Origin: Flagellimonas sp. 389
Lineage (GTDB): Bacteria; Bacteroidota; Bacteroidia; Flavobacteriales; Flavobacteriaceae
Length of the DNA: 64,000 bases
Direction of reading: 5' to 3'
Assembly (NCBI RefSeq): GCF_018449435.1
Contig: NZ_JAHCMU010000015.1
Location: forward strand, 62,001-126,000
Shown here piece by piece: positions 18,305 through 27,699 of this stretch (position 1 is the stretch's first letter; each line of letters opens with the position of its first letter). A program made the position numbers and the translations under genes. The notes under the pieces are model-generated. The model saw nothing but the letters and a program-made list of their open reading frames with translations, searched no databases and had not been told where the DNA came from.

Positions 18305-18377
18305 AAGGATGATTTACCATTCATCATGATGGGGTTAAAGTAGCCTTGTGACTTCAAAATGCCAAAAGTTCCACTAG

Positions 18378-18414
18378 GTCAAAAATCGATTTTATAAAAT
18401 ATTGATTTTTTGAC
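18378..18414. promoter_or_regulatory. Inverted repeat overlapping a candidate -33 box
   Basis: GTCAAAAATC (18378-18387) and GATTTTTTGAC (18404-18414) are complementary apart from one bulged T, around a palindromic core (ATTTTATAAAAT, 18389-18400). The right arm contains TTTTTTG, which with TAGTTCTT at 18435-18442 (22 bases further) could be the promoter of the gene at 18467. An operator that blocks the -33 element is plausible. Confidence 0.35.
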
Positions 18415-18466
18415 AAGTGAATTTGGGATATAAGTAGTTCTTTTATTGGTCAATCATCAATCAAAA

Positions 18467-19120
18467 ATGAAAAAAAGCTGGTTTTTTTCCTTGCTGTGCC
18501 TTGTGTGCAGTGGCCTTTGTGGTCAAAATTCAGTGGATTCCGAGAATGAAGTCCAAGATAAGCCTAACAGCTTTATGGACAAGACTGAGTTTAGGGCAGG
18601 TTATTACGGTAATTTTTATTGGAACCCTGGTCTAACTTTTGGAGCCGAATATCTCTGGAAAGAAAGGGTACGGACCAAAGAGAAAAAAAAGAGAACAAAA
18701 ATTATAACGAAACAATGGTTGCTCAATGGAACTATTGGCTTGAGTTGGGATCCAAGAACTGAACTTGGTGTTTTTACCAATTATGGAATTCTTTGGCGTA
18801 GGACCAATACAAAGGGAAAACAAATTAATATCCAATTTAATCCTTTGGGCTACTATAGGTCGTTTTTACCTGAAACCTATGAAGTTTCGGGTGATAGGGT
18901 GGATAAGGTTTTTCTGCCCGGGCGAAATTATTTTGCGCCCTCGATTTCATTCGGTTTAGGGAAATTACGAAAAGGGAAAAAGTTAACAGGCAGATATTTA
19001 AATGCTACTTACATGCTTCGGACACCTTACAATGCTAGTTTTTTACCCTCAATCGCATTAGAGTATGGGTATCGTTTTAACATCAAAAAGAAAAGGAAAC
19101 ATGCGAAGGATAATCAATAG
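18467..19120 (+). CDS. Outer-membrane-barrel-like protein of unknown function
   Basis: A 217-residue exported protein I do not recognise. ATG 18467 gives a clean signal peptide (MKKSWFFSLLCLVCSGLCGQ); the frame extends upstream to a TTG that would spoil it. The mature part alternates polar and aromatic residues as in small beta-barrels (FRAGYYGNFYWNPGLTFGAEYLW, LLNGTIGLSWDP, FFAPSISFGLG-type strands, ALEYGYRFNI), interrupted by basic turns (KEKKKRTK, KRKHAKDNQ). The C-terminus is a basic tail rather than the usual aromatic end. It overlaps the next gene by 20 bases, which suggests co-translation. Confidence 0.6.
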   Translation: MKKSWFFSLLCLVCSGLCGQNSVDSENEVQDKPNSFMDKTEFRAGYYGNFYWNPGLTFGAEYLWKERVRTKEKKKRTKIITKQWLLNGTIGLSWDPRTELGVFTNYGILWRRTNTKGKQINIQFNPLGYYRSFLPETYEVSGDRVDKVFLPGRNYFAPSISFGLGKLRKGKKLTGRYLNATYMLRTPYNASFLPSIALEYGYRFNIKKKRKHAKDNQ

Positions 19121-20168
19121 TGGCTTTGTAATATCACTCTTCTTGCTTTCATTTCTCTTTATACTTTCTTGCTCACAAGAAGAAATAGGTGATTTAAAGG
19201 ATACGCTTTATGTTAGGCACGAGGGTGCGGATATGCCAGCCCATATTTATGGCAATGCAACGGAAAAGGTGTTTCTTGTCATTTTGCATGGCGGTCCGGG
19301 AGGTGATGGGTTAACCTATAGGGCGGGAACCATTAAAAGTAAGATTGAAAAAGAATGCGCCGTTGTATATTTTGACCAACGCGGCTCCGGTATGTCCCAA
19401 GGCAGATATTCAGAAGATGGTATTAGTGTAGATATTATGGCTGAGGATGTTCTAGCTTTGGCAAAAGTGATTCGGCATAAATACGGAGATGACTCCCAAA
19501 TATTTTTAATGGGACATAGTTGGGGAGGAACATTGGGAACTGCAGTGATGTTAAAAGACCAAAATGCATTCAGCGGTTGGATAGAGGTGGATGGAGCACA
19601 TGACCCTAAAGGAATCTATTTTGAATATCCCAATAATTTTAAAAGAGTAGCTGACCAACAGATAGAGGCAAATAGAAGTATTTCCTACTGGGAAGAAGTA
19701 AAAAACAACATTAGTAAATTGGATACTACCACCTATACCGATGACGATTTTTATGAAATGAATAGAGAAGCCTATAAAGCCGAGGAACAACTGGCCGATG
19801 ATAAGGTAGTTTTTAAAGTAGGTAACGGTATTCAAAGTGAATTGCTGGTTACTTTCTTTTTTAAAAACAATCCTTTAACAGTAGGTTGGAACGGAAGCGA
19901 TACACAAGTAATATTGGTTAGAGACCAAGATATTTTTGAAAAGCTGTCCTATACGGATAGACTTAATGAAATAACGATACCATCCTTGATATTGTGGGGA
20001 AAATACGATATGGTAGTCCCTCCAAAATTTGCCCAAGATGCTTTTGACAATATCGGATCCAGTTCCAAAGAATTGGTCATTTTTGAAAACTCAGGACATT
20101 CACCAATGTTCCTTGAACCCGATTTGTTTGCACAAGTCGTTATTGATTTTATTAATGAAAACAAGTGA
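19101..20168 (+). CDS. Alpha/beta hydrolase lipoprotein, S33 peptidase-like
   Basis: A 355-residue lipoprotein (MRRIINSG, hydrophobic stretch, lipobox FILSCSQ). The chosen ATG 19101 lies inside the end of the previous gene; the longer frame start would put 12 odd residues before the signal. The hydrolase signature is clear: oxyanion-hole HGGPGGDG, FDQRGSGMSQG, nucleophile elbow GHSWGGTLG, acid GKYDMVVP and catalytic His in ENSGHSPMFLEP. This order matches the proline iminopeptidase (S33) branch of alpha/beta hydrolases. It probably acts on a small peptide or ester at the cell envelope; substrate unknown. Confidence 0.85.
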   Translation: MRRIINSGFVISLFLLSFLFILSCSQEEIGDLKDTLYVRHEGADMPAHIYGNATEKVFLVILHGGPGGDGLTYRAGTIKSKIEKECAVVYFDQRGSGMSQGRYSEDGISVDIMAEDVLALAKVIRHKYGDDSQIFLMGHSWGGTLGTAVMLKDQNAFSGWIEVDGAHDPKGIYFEYPNNFKRVADQQIEANRSISYWEEVKNNISKLDTTTYTDDDFYEMNREAYKAEEQLADDKVVFKVGNGIQSELLVTFFFKNNPLTVGWNGSDTQVILVRDQDIFEKLSYTDRLNEITIPSLILWGKYDMVVPPKFAQDAFDNIGSSSKELVIFENSGHSPMFLEPDLFAQVVIDFINENK

Positions 20169-20370
20169 TAGTTTATGAATTCTATTGAAAAAAGCATAAG
20201 ATTTTTCTAGTATAAAAGAAAGAAAAAAGCAACTTATCTAAATGAAAGACATCTAGTAATAAATACTATAAAAATCTTTACATATTCGAGAAACAATCAA
20301 TTAGTCGTTAGAACATGGTTACTATAAATGAATAAATACCCAAATCTGAAGCGTTTTAACCTACTTACAC

Positions 20371-23300
20371 ATGAAAAAAGCAACTCCTAACCCACTGCAA
20401 CGAACAGCCTATTTATTTATGCTGTTCCTAATGGTAATTATTCCGATTCAAATCAATGCCCAATTCTCTGGTGGAAGTGGTACTTATGAATCGCCTTTCG
20501 AAATCGATAATCTTACTGACCTTAGGTTTCTTTCCGAAAATGAGGAACACTGGGACAGCTATTTTGTCCTTACCCAAAATATAGATGCTTCCAATACCCG
20601 AACATGGAATTCTGGTCTCGGTTTTTCTCCCATTGGCGAGGCACTAAACGGTGTTAGACAAAGAGAAGCATTCACAGGAAATTTTGATGGTCAAGGATAT
20701 ACGATATCGAATCTTTATAGCAATCGTCCCAATGAACTGTATATTGGTTTATTTGGATTTCTAGATGGGGCCACGGTCAAAAATATTGGATTGTCCAATC
20801 TAACCTTAGTTGGATACAACATAGTTGGTGGATTGGCGGGAGAAAGCCTACGGACAAATATAGATAACTGTTATGCGGTTGGTAGTGTAACTGCAAATTC
20901 AGGAGCGAACAATATAAGTGGAGGATTGATTGGCTCATCGAGGGAATCCAACATTGGTCAATCGTATGCCATCATAAATGTCTCAGGAGAAATTTCAGGA
21001 GGTTTCTTAGGAGTTTCGGGCAGCGATCAAATATATGATTGTTGGGCAGGGGGCGCTGTAAATGGGGTTTCAATAGCAGGGGGATTTGTAGGTATCCTTG
21101 ATTTGGGAACTATTAGGAGAAGTTATGCCATGGGGCAAGTTGTTGGTACTATCAGCGGTGGTTTTGGTGGGGTCAATAATTTAAGCGGAGTCGTGGAAGA
21201 TTCCTTTTATGATGCCAACCTTAGCCAGCAGCATCAAGGAACGGGACAAGGCAATGGGCAAGGTATAACTGCCCTCAATACCTCGGATTTTTCTGATAAA
21301 CAACGTTTTGTCAATGCCAATTGGAAAGTTGATGACGTTTGGGAAATGGGCGTAATCGCTACTATTGACAATGTCACCAGACCCTATTTAAGAATGCAGT
21401 TGTCTCCAATTTTTATACAGGTAAATAGCTTGCCACGACCAGCCGCAACTTCATCAGGTTCAGGGTATTATAAGAGTAACGAGTCGGTTCGTTTGGAACA
21501 TACCGCATTGCCAGCCTACACCTTTACTGGATGGAGTTTAGGGGGAACCATTGTTTCGTCGGCAAATCCATATACGTTTACCGCTACACAAAACCAGACC
21601 TATGTTGCAACTTTTGTTGAAAATACATCTTTTGAAGGTGGGGACGGTACTGTAGCTAACCCATATCAAATAGCGAATGTAAATCAACTGCAAGACATTA
21701 ATACGATACCTTCCTTGTTGGACGACCACTATATCTTGACAGCCGATATTGATGCTTCTACAACCAAAAGTTGGAACAATGGTCAAGGGTTTATACCCAT
21801 AGGCAATCAAAACCAACCTTTTAGGGGAAGTCTTGATGGACAAGGGCATCTCATAAATAATCTACATATTAATAGGCCAGGGGAAAGTGGTATTGGACTC
21901 TTTGGTTATACGGATGGAGCAACGATTACAAAGATAGGTCTGGACAAAGTAAATATCGTTGGTAAGAACCAAACCGGAGGATTTATAGGAATAGATCAAG
22001 TAGGAACCAAAATATCCTTTTCCTACGCTACAGGATTAGTTACAGGAAATAGTGAGGTGGGTGGATTTTTAGGAAATGGTATGAACACGGAAGTCAATAA
22101 CTCTTATAGTTTGGCCCGAACTTACGGTAAAGATACCATTGGAGGACTTGCAGGTAGTCTTGTGGCATCCAGAAATAATATTGTAAGGTTTCCCAGCAGT
22201 TATGCGGCCGGTAGAGTACTTTCCGATGGCGCTTCAGGAGCGGTTGCTGGCATTGTAACAGGTAATGCATCCCTGAATGCAATTTATGATCAAAATACTA
22301 CAGGTCTTCGGAAAGGCACGAATTCTGGTGATAAAGGTGCTGATAGTTACTCAACTGATCGTTTTTCTTATCCTCTTCTTATAAACAGTAGATTTGACAT
22401 GGTCAACCTTTGGCAATTTGCCTATGGTCAAGATGGTATAAAACGACCTATTCTAAAATGGGAAAAACCTTTCGTTTTTAACCTATCCAATGATGGTAAT
22501 GGTACTATCGACAAAGAACCCATTGAAAGGGTTCTACCGGGAGTGGATTTTCCTCCCATAACCGCCTATCCCAATGAAGGCTATACCTTTGACCATTGGT
22601 TGGACGAAGATACACAGGAACAATGGACCAGTAATCCATTGAATATAAATCAGGTAGACAGAAGTTATAACCTTAAGGCCGTTTTTGTGGCCAATACTGG
22701 AAATCGAAAAGTCAAAATAACTGTAGTAAATACAGTACAAGTACCTGTTGCAGATGCGCTATTGGAGTGGGATGGAAATGTGTATAGAACCGATGCAAAT
22801 GGTGTTGTGCAACTTAGTGGTATATCTGATGGAACCTATTCCTACACCATAAGCCACTCCTCTTCTTACATTCCATTGAACGATATTCTGGAAGTAAACG
22901 GGAGTGATATTGATATCCAAGTAGTATTGTTCAGTGGAACTGAATTTAAAGATCAAAACTGTACCTTTTTGGTCACAGAAGGAGCATTACCCATAGCCAA
23001 TGCCCAAATTGTTATCCAAAAGCAGGGAGAAACGCCCCAAACATTTTTTACGAATAATCTTGGTGAGTTTACATTCACAGGGAATGGGGCTTTTGAATAT
23101 GCTGTGAGTGTTCCAGGATATGAAATCAACACAGGTACCTTTACGTTATCTACTAATAACATATTTAAGAGGGTAGCGCTTTCAAAAGTGTACGATTTGG
23201 AACTGACGGTTACTGATGGCACCAATGCTTTGCCACTAGCAGAAATAACCTTTGATGGTATTACGTATCAAGCAAATAACCAAGGTGTAGTATTGTTTCA

Positions 23301-26100
23301 AGATTTGGTTAGCGATACGTATAGTTTTTTGGTATCGGCACCTGGATTTACTTCCACTACCCATTCCAGTACTATACAGGGTAACGACCTGTCGGAAACC
23401 ATTGTCTTGGCACCACCAACAGGTCCGCTAAGAGCTATTACCATACGGGTTACCGATGGTTTACGTACTATTGAAAATGCAGGAATCATTATAACTGGAC
23501 CAGATATACTGTTTACAAATACAAATGCCCAAGGAGAAGCTTTGGTTCAATTGGTTGATGGAAGTTATACCCTTCGCGTATTTGCAGCACCATATGGTAC
23601 CGTTGAACCTAGCATCGTTGTTGCCAAGGACGATACCATTGAAATTGTCCTTTCGGGTCCTACGGTAAATATTACGCTATCTGTTGGGGATTTTAACGGA
23701 AACCCAATACCGAATGCGACTGTTGAATTTTATGGGCGTACGGTGACTACCGATACCAATGGAATAGCTATAATTTATAATTTAGTACGATTTGCTACGT
23801 ATGAGTTTACTGTATCGGCCACGGGATATCTCCCTAGGATCTTTGAAATTTTAATCGACCCTCAGTTCACTTTTCATAGTATACCGCTTGCAAAACCTGC
23901 AAGTGTAACCTTTGAGTGCAGTGATGGAGTAAACCCTTTGGCCGGTGTCGTATTAGATTTCGAGGGAAATCGATACATTTCCGATAGTCAAGGTCAAATA
24001 CAAATACCAAATCTTAGAATACGACAATTTAGTTATCGCTATTTTGCAAGTATTGATGGTTACCATTCCCAGAGCGGTGGTTTCGTACTGGCTAATCCAA
24101 CGTATACAAAATCACTTGTTTTTGTCCCAAAAACAAATCAATACGATGTAGATTTTAGGATTGAGGATGTAATGTCTTCACCAATATTATATGCTGAGAT
24201 TTTATTAGAAGGAAACACCTACTACACCGATGCAAACGGTATGGTGGCTATAGGGAAAATACCTGATGGACGTTACCCCTTTATTGTAAACGCTTCAGGG
24301 TATCAAACAGTTAAAGGTTCATTGGTTGTTAATGGCAATGCTGTCACGGAAACCGTGGTACTCCAATCTCAAAATCAACTTACCTATGCAATTTCTGGTT
24401 CGGTTAGCGATAACAATAACAGCCCTCTGGAAAACGTCATATTAAACGGGTTCAGTACAACCGTTACCACCGATGCAAACGGTCGATATTCGGCAACGGA
24501 GGCCCAAGGCTGGTCAGGGAAATTCAGTGCTGTGTTGCAAAATTACACCTTTTTACCTGTCGACATAACTGTAAACAATCTTCAGGGAGATCTTTCAGGT
24601 AGGGACTTTATAGGCACGCCTACGGTAAACCAGTTCAATATTTCCGGAACTGTTAGAGACAATCAAGGAAACCCTTTGCAAAATGTCGTTGTAAATGGTT
24701 TTAGTACAGTAGTGGGTACGGATGCCAATGGCGAGTTTTCCGCTTTGGAAGCCGTTGGATGGTCTGGTACCATCACAGTTAGTTTGATAGGATATTCATT
24801 TTCACCTTCCAGCATACAGATTAATGCTTTACAGGGCGATGATAGCGGCAATGATTTTGTCGGCACCCCAATTGTACATCAGATTTCGGGGATGGTCAAG
24901 GATGATAATGGCAATCCTCTAAGCAATGTTTCGGTAAATGGTTTTGGTTTTCCAATGTCAACAGATGGCGTAGGCCGATATTCGATATATCAGCCACAAG
25001 GTTGGTCCGGTAACATCTCCGTTTCTTTGCCCGGATATACCTTTGCCCCAGCTGATATATCCATCAACAATCTGCAGGGGGACAGTACAGGTAATGACTT
25101 TACGGGTACTCCCAACATCAGCCGTTACACCGTTTCGGGAACTGTGAAAGACAACAACGGAAATCTATTGGAAAACGTCATCCTAAACGGGTTCAGCAGT
25201 ACGGTGACCACCGATGCAAGCGGTCAATATTCGGTAACGGAGGACCTGAGCTGGTCTGGGAGCATTTCGGCTTCGTTGCAGGGCTATACATTTTCACCAG
25301 TAAACATACAGGTGAACAATCTTCAGGGCGACGACACTGGAAACGACTTTGTCGGTACGCCCATTGTGAACCGGTACACTGTTTCGGGAACGGTAAATGA
25401 CGATAAGGGCAATCCATTGGAAAACGTCATCCTAAACGGGTTTAGCACCACGGTGACCACCAATGCAAGCGGTCAATATTCGGTAACGGAGGCCCTGAGC
25501 TGGTCTGGGAGCATTTCGGCTTCGTTGCAGGGCTATACGTTTTCACCAGTAAACATACAGGTGAACAACCTCCAAGTTGATAGCAGGGGCAACGATTTTA
25601 CTGGAATCAGATTAGGAAATCAATATACAATTTCGGGAACAGTGAGGAACGAAAAAGGTAATCCTTTGGAAAATGTAACCCTAAAAGGGTTTACCACTAT
25701 GGTGACCACCAATGCCAATGGGAAATATTTGGCTACTGAAAACGAAAATTGGTCGGGTTCGATTGTTCCGCTATTTGAAGATTTGGTATTCACACCGCAA
25801 CTTTTGGTTGTAACAAATCTTAATGAAGATATGCTCCAGGACTTTAAAGGTGAAAAGTCCTTGAACATGTTTATTTTTCCCAATCCTTCATATGATGGCA
25901 AGTTTACTATTATACTGCCAAAGGTGGATAGTGTAAAACAGGTACAGATTTTTACACCTTCAGGTCAGTTGGTACATAGTTCAATTCTTGAAGAAGATAC
26001 TGAAAGATATACTCTGGAAAATACTTTACCAAGTGGTATGTATATCCTTAAACTAACGGTTAAAAGTGGTATTTATGAGCAAAAGATTTTAATCAACTGA
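20371..26100 (+). CDS. Giant repeat-rich surface protein with T9SS sorting domain
   Basis: A 1909-residue secreted protein. After the signal peptide (ends INAQ) come two GLUG-like beta-helix blocks (residues about 35-340 and 425-690, with units such as VGGFLGNG and GGLAGS). These alternate with two InlB/Listeria-Bacteroides repeats (YTFTGWSLGG, YTFDHWLDEDTQEQW). Next are several CNA-B/carboxypeptidase-regulatory sandwiches (about 775-1335), then six units of 81-83 residues (about 1338-1830; nt 24382-25860) of the type SGTVxDxxGNPLENVxLNGF. The C-terminal 75 residues form a type A sorting domain (FIFPNPSYDGKF, SGMYILKLTVKSG). It is probably an adhesin or cell-surface scaffold exported by the type IX system. 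Confidence 0.88.
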   Translation: MKKATPNPLQRTAYLFMLFLMVIIPIQINAQFSGGSGTYESPFEIDNLTDLRFLSENEEHWDSYFVLTQNIDASNTRTWNSGLGFSPIGEALNGVRQREAFTGNFDGQGYTISNLYSNRPNELYIGLFGFLDGATVKNIGLSNLTLVGYNIVGGLAGESLRTNIDNCYAVGSVTANSGANNISGGLIGSSRESNIGQSYAIINVSGEISGGFLGVSGSDQIYDCWAGGAVNGVSIAGGFVGILDLGTIRRSYAMGQVVGTISGGFGGVNNLSGVVEDSFYDANLSQQHQGTGQGNGQGITALNTSDFSDKQRFVNANWKVDDVWEMGVIATIDNVTRPYLRMQLSPIFIQVNSLPRPAATSSGSGYYKSNESVRLEHTALPAYTFTGWSLGGTIVSSANPYTFTATQNQTYVATFVENTSFEGGDGTVANPYQIANVNQLQDINTIPSLLDDHYILTADIDASTTKSWNNGQGFIPIGNQNQPFRGSLDGQGHLINNLHINRPGESGIGLFGYTDGATITKIGLDKVNIVGKNQTGGFIGIDQVGTKISFSYATGLVTGNSEVGGFLGNGMNTEVNNSYSLARTYGKDTIGGLAGSLVASRNNIVRFPSSYAAGRVLSDGASGAVAGIVTGNASLNAIYDQNTTGLRKGTNSGDKGADSYSTDRFSYPLLINSRFDMVNLWQFAYGQDGIKRPILKWEKPFVFNLSNDGNGTIDKEPIERVLPGVDFPPITAYPNEGYTFDHWLDEDTQEQWTSNPLNINQVDRSYNLKAVFVANTGNRKVKITVVNTVQVPVADALLEWDGNVYRTDANGVVQLSGISDGTYSYTISHSSSYIPLNDILEVNGSDIDIQVVLFSGTEFKDQNCTFLVTEGALPIANAQIVIQKQGETPQTFFTNNLGEFTFTGNGAFEYAVSVPGYEINTGTFTLSTNNIFKRVALSKVYDLELTVTDGTNALPLAEITFDGITYQANNQGVVLFQDLVSDTYSFLVSAPGFTSTTHSSTIQGNDLSETIVLAPPTGPLRAITIRVTDGLRTIENAGIIITGPDILFTNTNAQGEALVQLVDGSYTLRVFAAPYGTVEPSIVVAKDDTIEIVLSGPTVNITLSVGDFNGNPIPNATVEFYGRTVTTDTNGIAIIYNLVRFATYEFTVSATGYLPRIFEILIDPQFTFHSIPLAKPASVTFECSDGVNPLAGVVLDFEGNRYISDSQGQIQIPNLRIRQFSYRYFASIDGYHSQSGGFVLANPTYTKSLVFVPKTNQYDVDFRIEDVMSSPILYAEILLEGNTYYTDANGMVAIGKIPDGRYPFIVNASGYQTVKGSLVVNGNAVTETVVLQSQNQLTYAISGSVSDNNNSPLENVILNGFSTTVTTDANGRYSATEAQGWSGKFSAVLQNYTFLPVDITVNNLQGDLSGRDFIGTPTVNQFNISGTVRDNQGNPLQNVVVNGFSTVVGTDANGEFSALEAVGWSGTITVSLIGYSFSPSSIQINALQGDDSGNDFVGTPIVHQISGMVKDDNGNPLSNVSVNGFGFPMSTDGVGRYSIYQPQGWSGNISVSLPGYTFAPADISINNLQGDSTGNDFTGTPNISRYTVSGTVKDNNGNLLENVILNGFSSTVTTDASGQYSVTEDLSWSGSISASLQGYTFSPVNIQVNNLQGDDTGNDFVGTPIVNRYTVSGTVNDDKGNPLENVILNGFSTTVTTNASGQYSVTEALSWSGSISASLQGYTFSPVNIQVNNLQVDSRGNDFTGIRLGNQYTISGTVRNEKGNPLENVTLKGFTTMVTTNANGKYLATENENWSGSIVPLFEDLVFTPQLLVVTNLNEDMLQDFKGEKSLNMFIFPNPSYDGKFTIILPKVDSVKQVQIFTPSGQLVHSSILEEDTERYTLENTLPSGMYILKLTVKSGIYEQKILIN
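24382..25860 (+). repeat. Six tandem 243-249-bp coding repeats in surface protein
   Basis: Six direct repeats start near 24388, 24637, 24880, 25129, 25378 and 25627, with a period of 249 bp except one of 243. Units 4 and 5 are almost identical at the DNA level (for example, from GCAAGCGGTCAATATTCGG through the AAACATACAGGTGAACAA stretch, with only scattered changes), which points to a recent duplication or gene conversion. Units 1-3 and 6 are more divergent. Confidence 0.9.
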
Positions 26101-26399
26101 TAGTTTTGAATCTTTGAGAAGTTTTAAAAAACTATTTTTTAAGTAGTTCAAAGAGTAATCTAGCTTATAAGCTATTTTGTAAAGCTAAATGATTCGCTAT
26201 ACATAACTTAGTGCCAAATTCATTCTAGATAGCGATTGAGATTCAAAGATTCTAAAGGACAAAAAGTATTTTAATACTCCGTTGCATTTTAAGGCCATTA
26301 TCTTGACCAATCTTTTTTGGGTGTATAATGAAAACCGAGATTGCAAAGACAGAACAAACTTCTTTCCGCTTCGCATACTAGTTTTGATGCTATTTAGGT
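26101..26399. other. Intergenic region with AT hairpin and long-range inverted repeat
   Basis: No gene is supported. TTAAAAAA (26124-26131) and TTTTTTAA (26135-26142) form an AT-only hairpin 24 bases after the upstream stop codon, a possible weak terminator. GAATCTTTGA (26108-26117) is repeated in inverted orientation as TCAAAGATTC (26243-26252), enclosing about 125 bases. Confidence 0.4.
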
Positions 26400-27545
26400 A
26401 TGGTAACTAGAGTTGTATTGTTCTACTTAGTACTTTTATCCTTTTTTGGATACCAGAACTTGCGGGCACAGGAAGACTTTAACATTCCACCATCAATCAA
26501 GAAAATGAATTATGCCGATAGGGAAATTACATTTTCGAATGTAACCATGAATGGTAAGAAAATTACATTCTTGGAGGTGGAAAAGGGGGATGTAGTAACC
26601 ATTACCACCAGAATCGAATCTAAACGAAAAGGAGATTATTGTCCTGGTTGTATCGTTCAGGTATATTGGGGACTTAGAGGATACATTTCATTATGTGCCA
26701 AAAGCTTTTATGGGTATCAATTCCTTAAGAAAAAATCTAAGCTCATTTTTAATGCACCCCTGCAAGACGGCATATACTATATTACTACTGGAGGATCATT
26801 GGAATACTCCTGTAAAAACAACTTACAAAGACCCCGATGTTCTGCCGATAACGCCTTTGCTGTTTTAAAAGTTGGTAATCCTGACTTAGAGAAAAAAATC
26901 ACACTTGAAAAAATAATAAAAGATAACGGTACATTTTTAAAAACAACGTTGATTAAGCCTGGTGGATTTGGGGATTTAAACGAAATAACTTGGTTTTTCA
27001 ATGGAGAGAAATTGGATTTTGACAATAGAAACGAAATACCAGTTACAGATTTTGGAAAGTATAAGGTTGTATGGTCTAACTGTTTTACAAGTATTTCCGA
27101 TTCCTTGGATTACTCCTCAAACGATGAAAAAATTGTAAACACTACAATAGAAGAAGGAATAGCACCTGTTGGCGATGGGGATATGGCCGTGATGGTGGAA
27201 AATAGAGATGGCTTTGTTCTAAAAAATCTAATTTTCGATTTGAACGAGGCTATTATCAAGCCAGAAGCCAAAAAGGAATTGAGCCAGCTGGCTCAAATCA
27301 TGAAGGCAAAACCTTCCGTAAAAATTTTACTTGAAGGCCATACCGCTATTGGAAATGCTAAAAAAAATCAGATACTGTCCGAAGAAAGGGTAAAATCCAC
27401 TAAAGCATACCTTGTTAAACATGGAGTAGCCAGAGAAAATATCCAAATAAAGGGTTGGGGACAAACAAAACCCTTGATTATAACACGGGATATTGAAAAA
27501 GGAAAAATAAATCGAAGGGTAGAAATCCGGATTTTATCTAGATAA
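26400..27545 (+). CDS. OmpA-like outer-membrane protein
   Basis: A 381-residue exported protein. The signal peptide ends NLRAQ. Residues about 30-250 are a novel N-terminal part with a cysteine pattern (CPGC near residue 81, then SLC, SCKNN and PRCS) that suggests disulphides in the periplasm or on the surface. Residues about 270-381 form an OmpA peptidoglycan-binding domain: LIFDLNEAIIKPEAKKELSQ, VKILLEGHTA, LSEERVKSTKAYLVKHGV, IKGWGQTKPL and NRRVEIRIL. The Asp and Arg residues that hold diaminopimelate are present. It probably anchors a surface complex to the cell wall. It may accompany the giant T9SS protein upstream, but the 299-bp gap argues for a separate transcript. Confidence 0.85.
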   Translation: MVTRVVLFYLVLLSFFGYQNLRAQEDFNIPPSIKKMNYADREITFSNVTMNGKKITFLEVEKGDVVTITTRIESKRKGDYCPGCIVQVYWGLRGYISLCAKSFYGYQFLKKKSKLIFNAPLQDGIYYITTGGSLEYSCKNNLQRPRCSADNAFAVLKVGNPDLEKKITLEKIIKDNGTFLKTTLIKPGGFGDLNEITWFFNGEKLDFDNRNEIPVTDFGKYKVVWSNCFTSISDSLDYSSNDEKIVNTTIEEGIAPVGDGDMAVMVENRDGFVLKNLIFDLNEAIIKPEAKKELSQLAQIMKAKPSVKILLEGHTAIGNAKKNQILSEERVKSTKAYLVKHGVARENIQIKGWGQTKPLIITRDIEKGKINRRVEIRILSR

Positions 27546-27699
27546 AATGTAATTTTTGAAACAACTTTTTATGAGACCTAGATAGCATTTCTTCATAGTT
27601 TACGGAATCCAAAACAAATTTAATACTGACGGAATTATCATTTGCAATGCTTTTATGGTATGGAACGGTGTAATTAGCCCCATATCAAAAAACAATATC

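Noticed and set aside
20371-26100. Two adjacent genes fused by misreading
   Set aside because: The frame is continuous from signal peptide to sorting domain, with consistent repeat phase throughout.
26108-26252. Small mobile element bounded by the inverted repeat GAATCTTTGA/TCAAAGATTC
   Set aside because: No target-site duplication, no second copy in the window and no coding content; chance or an RNA fold is as likely.
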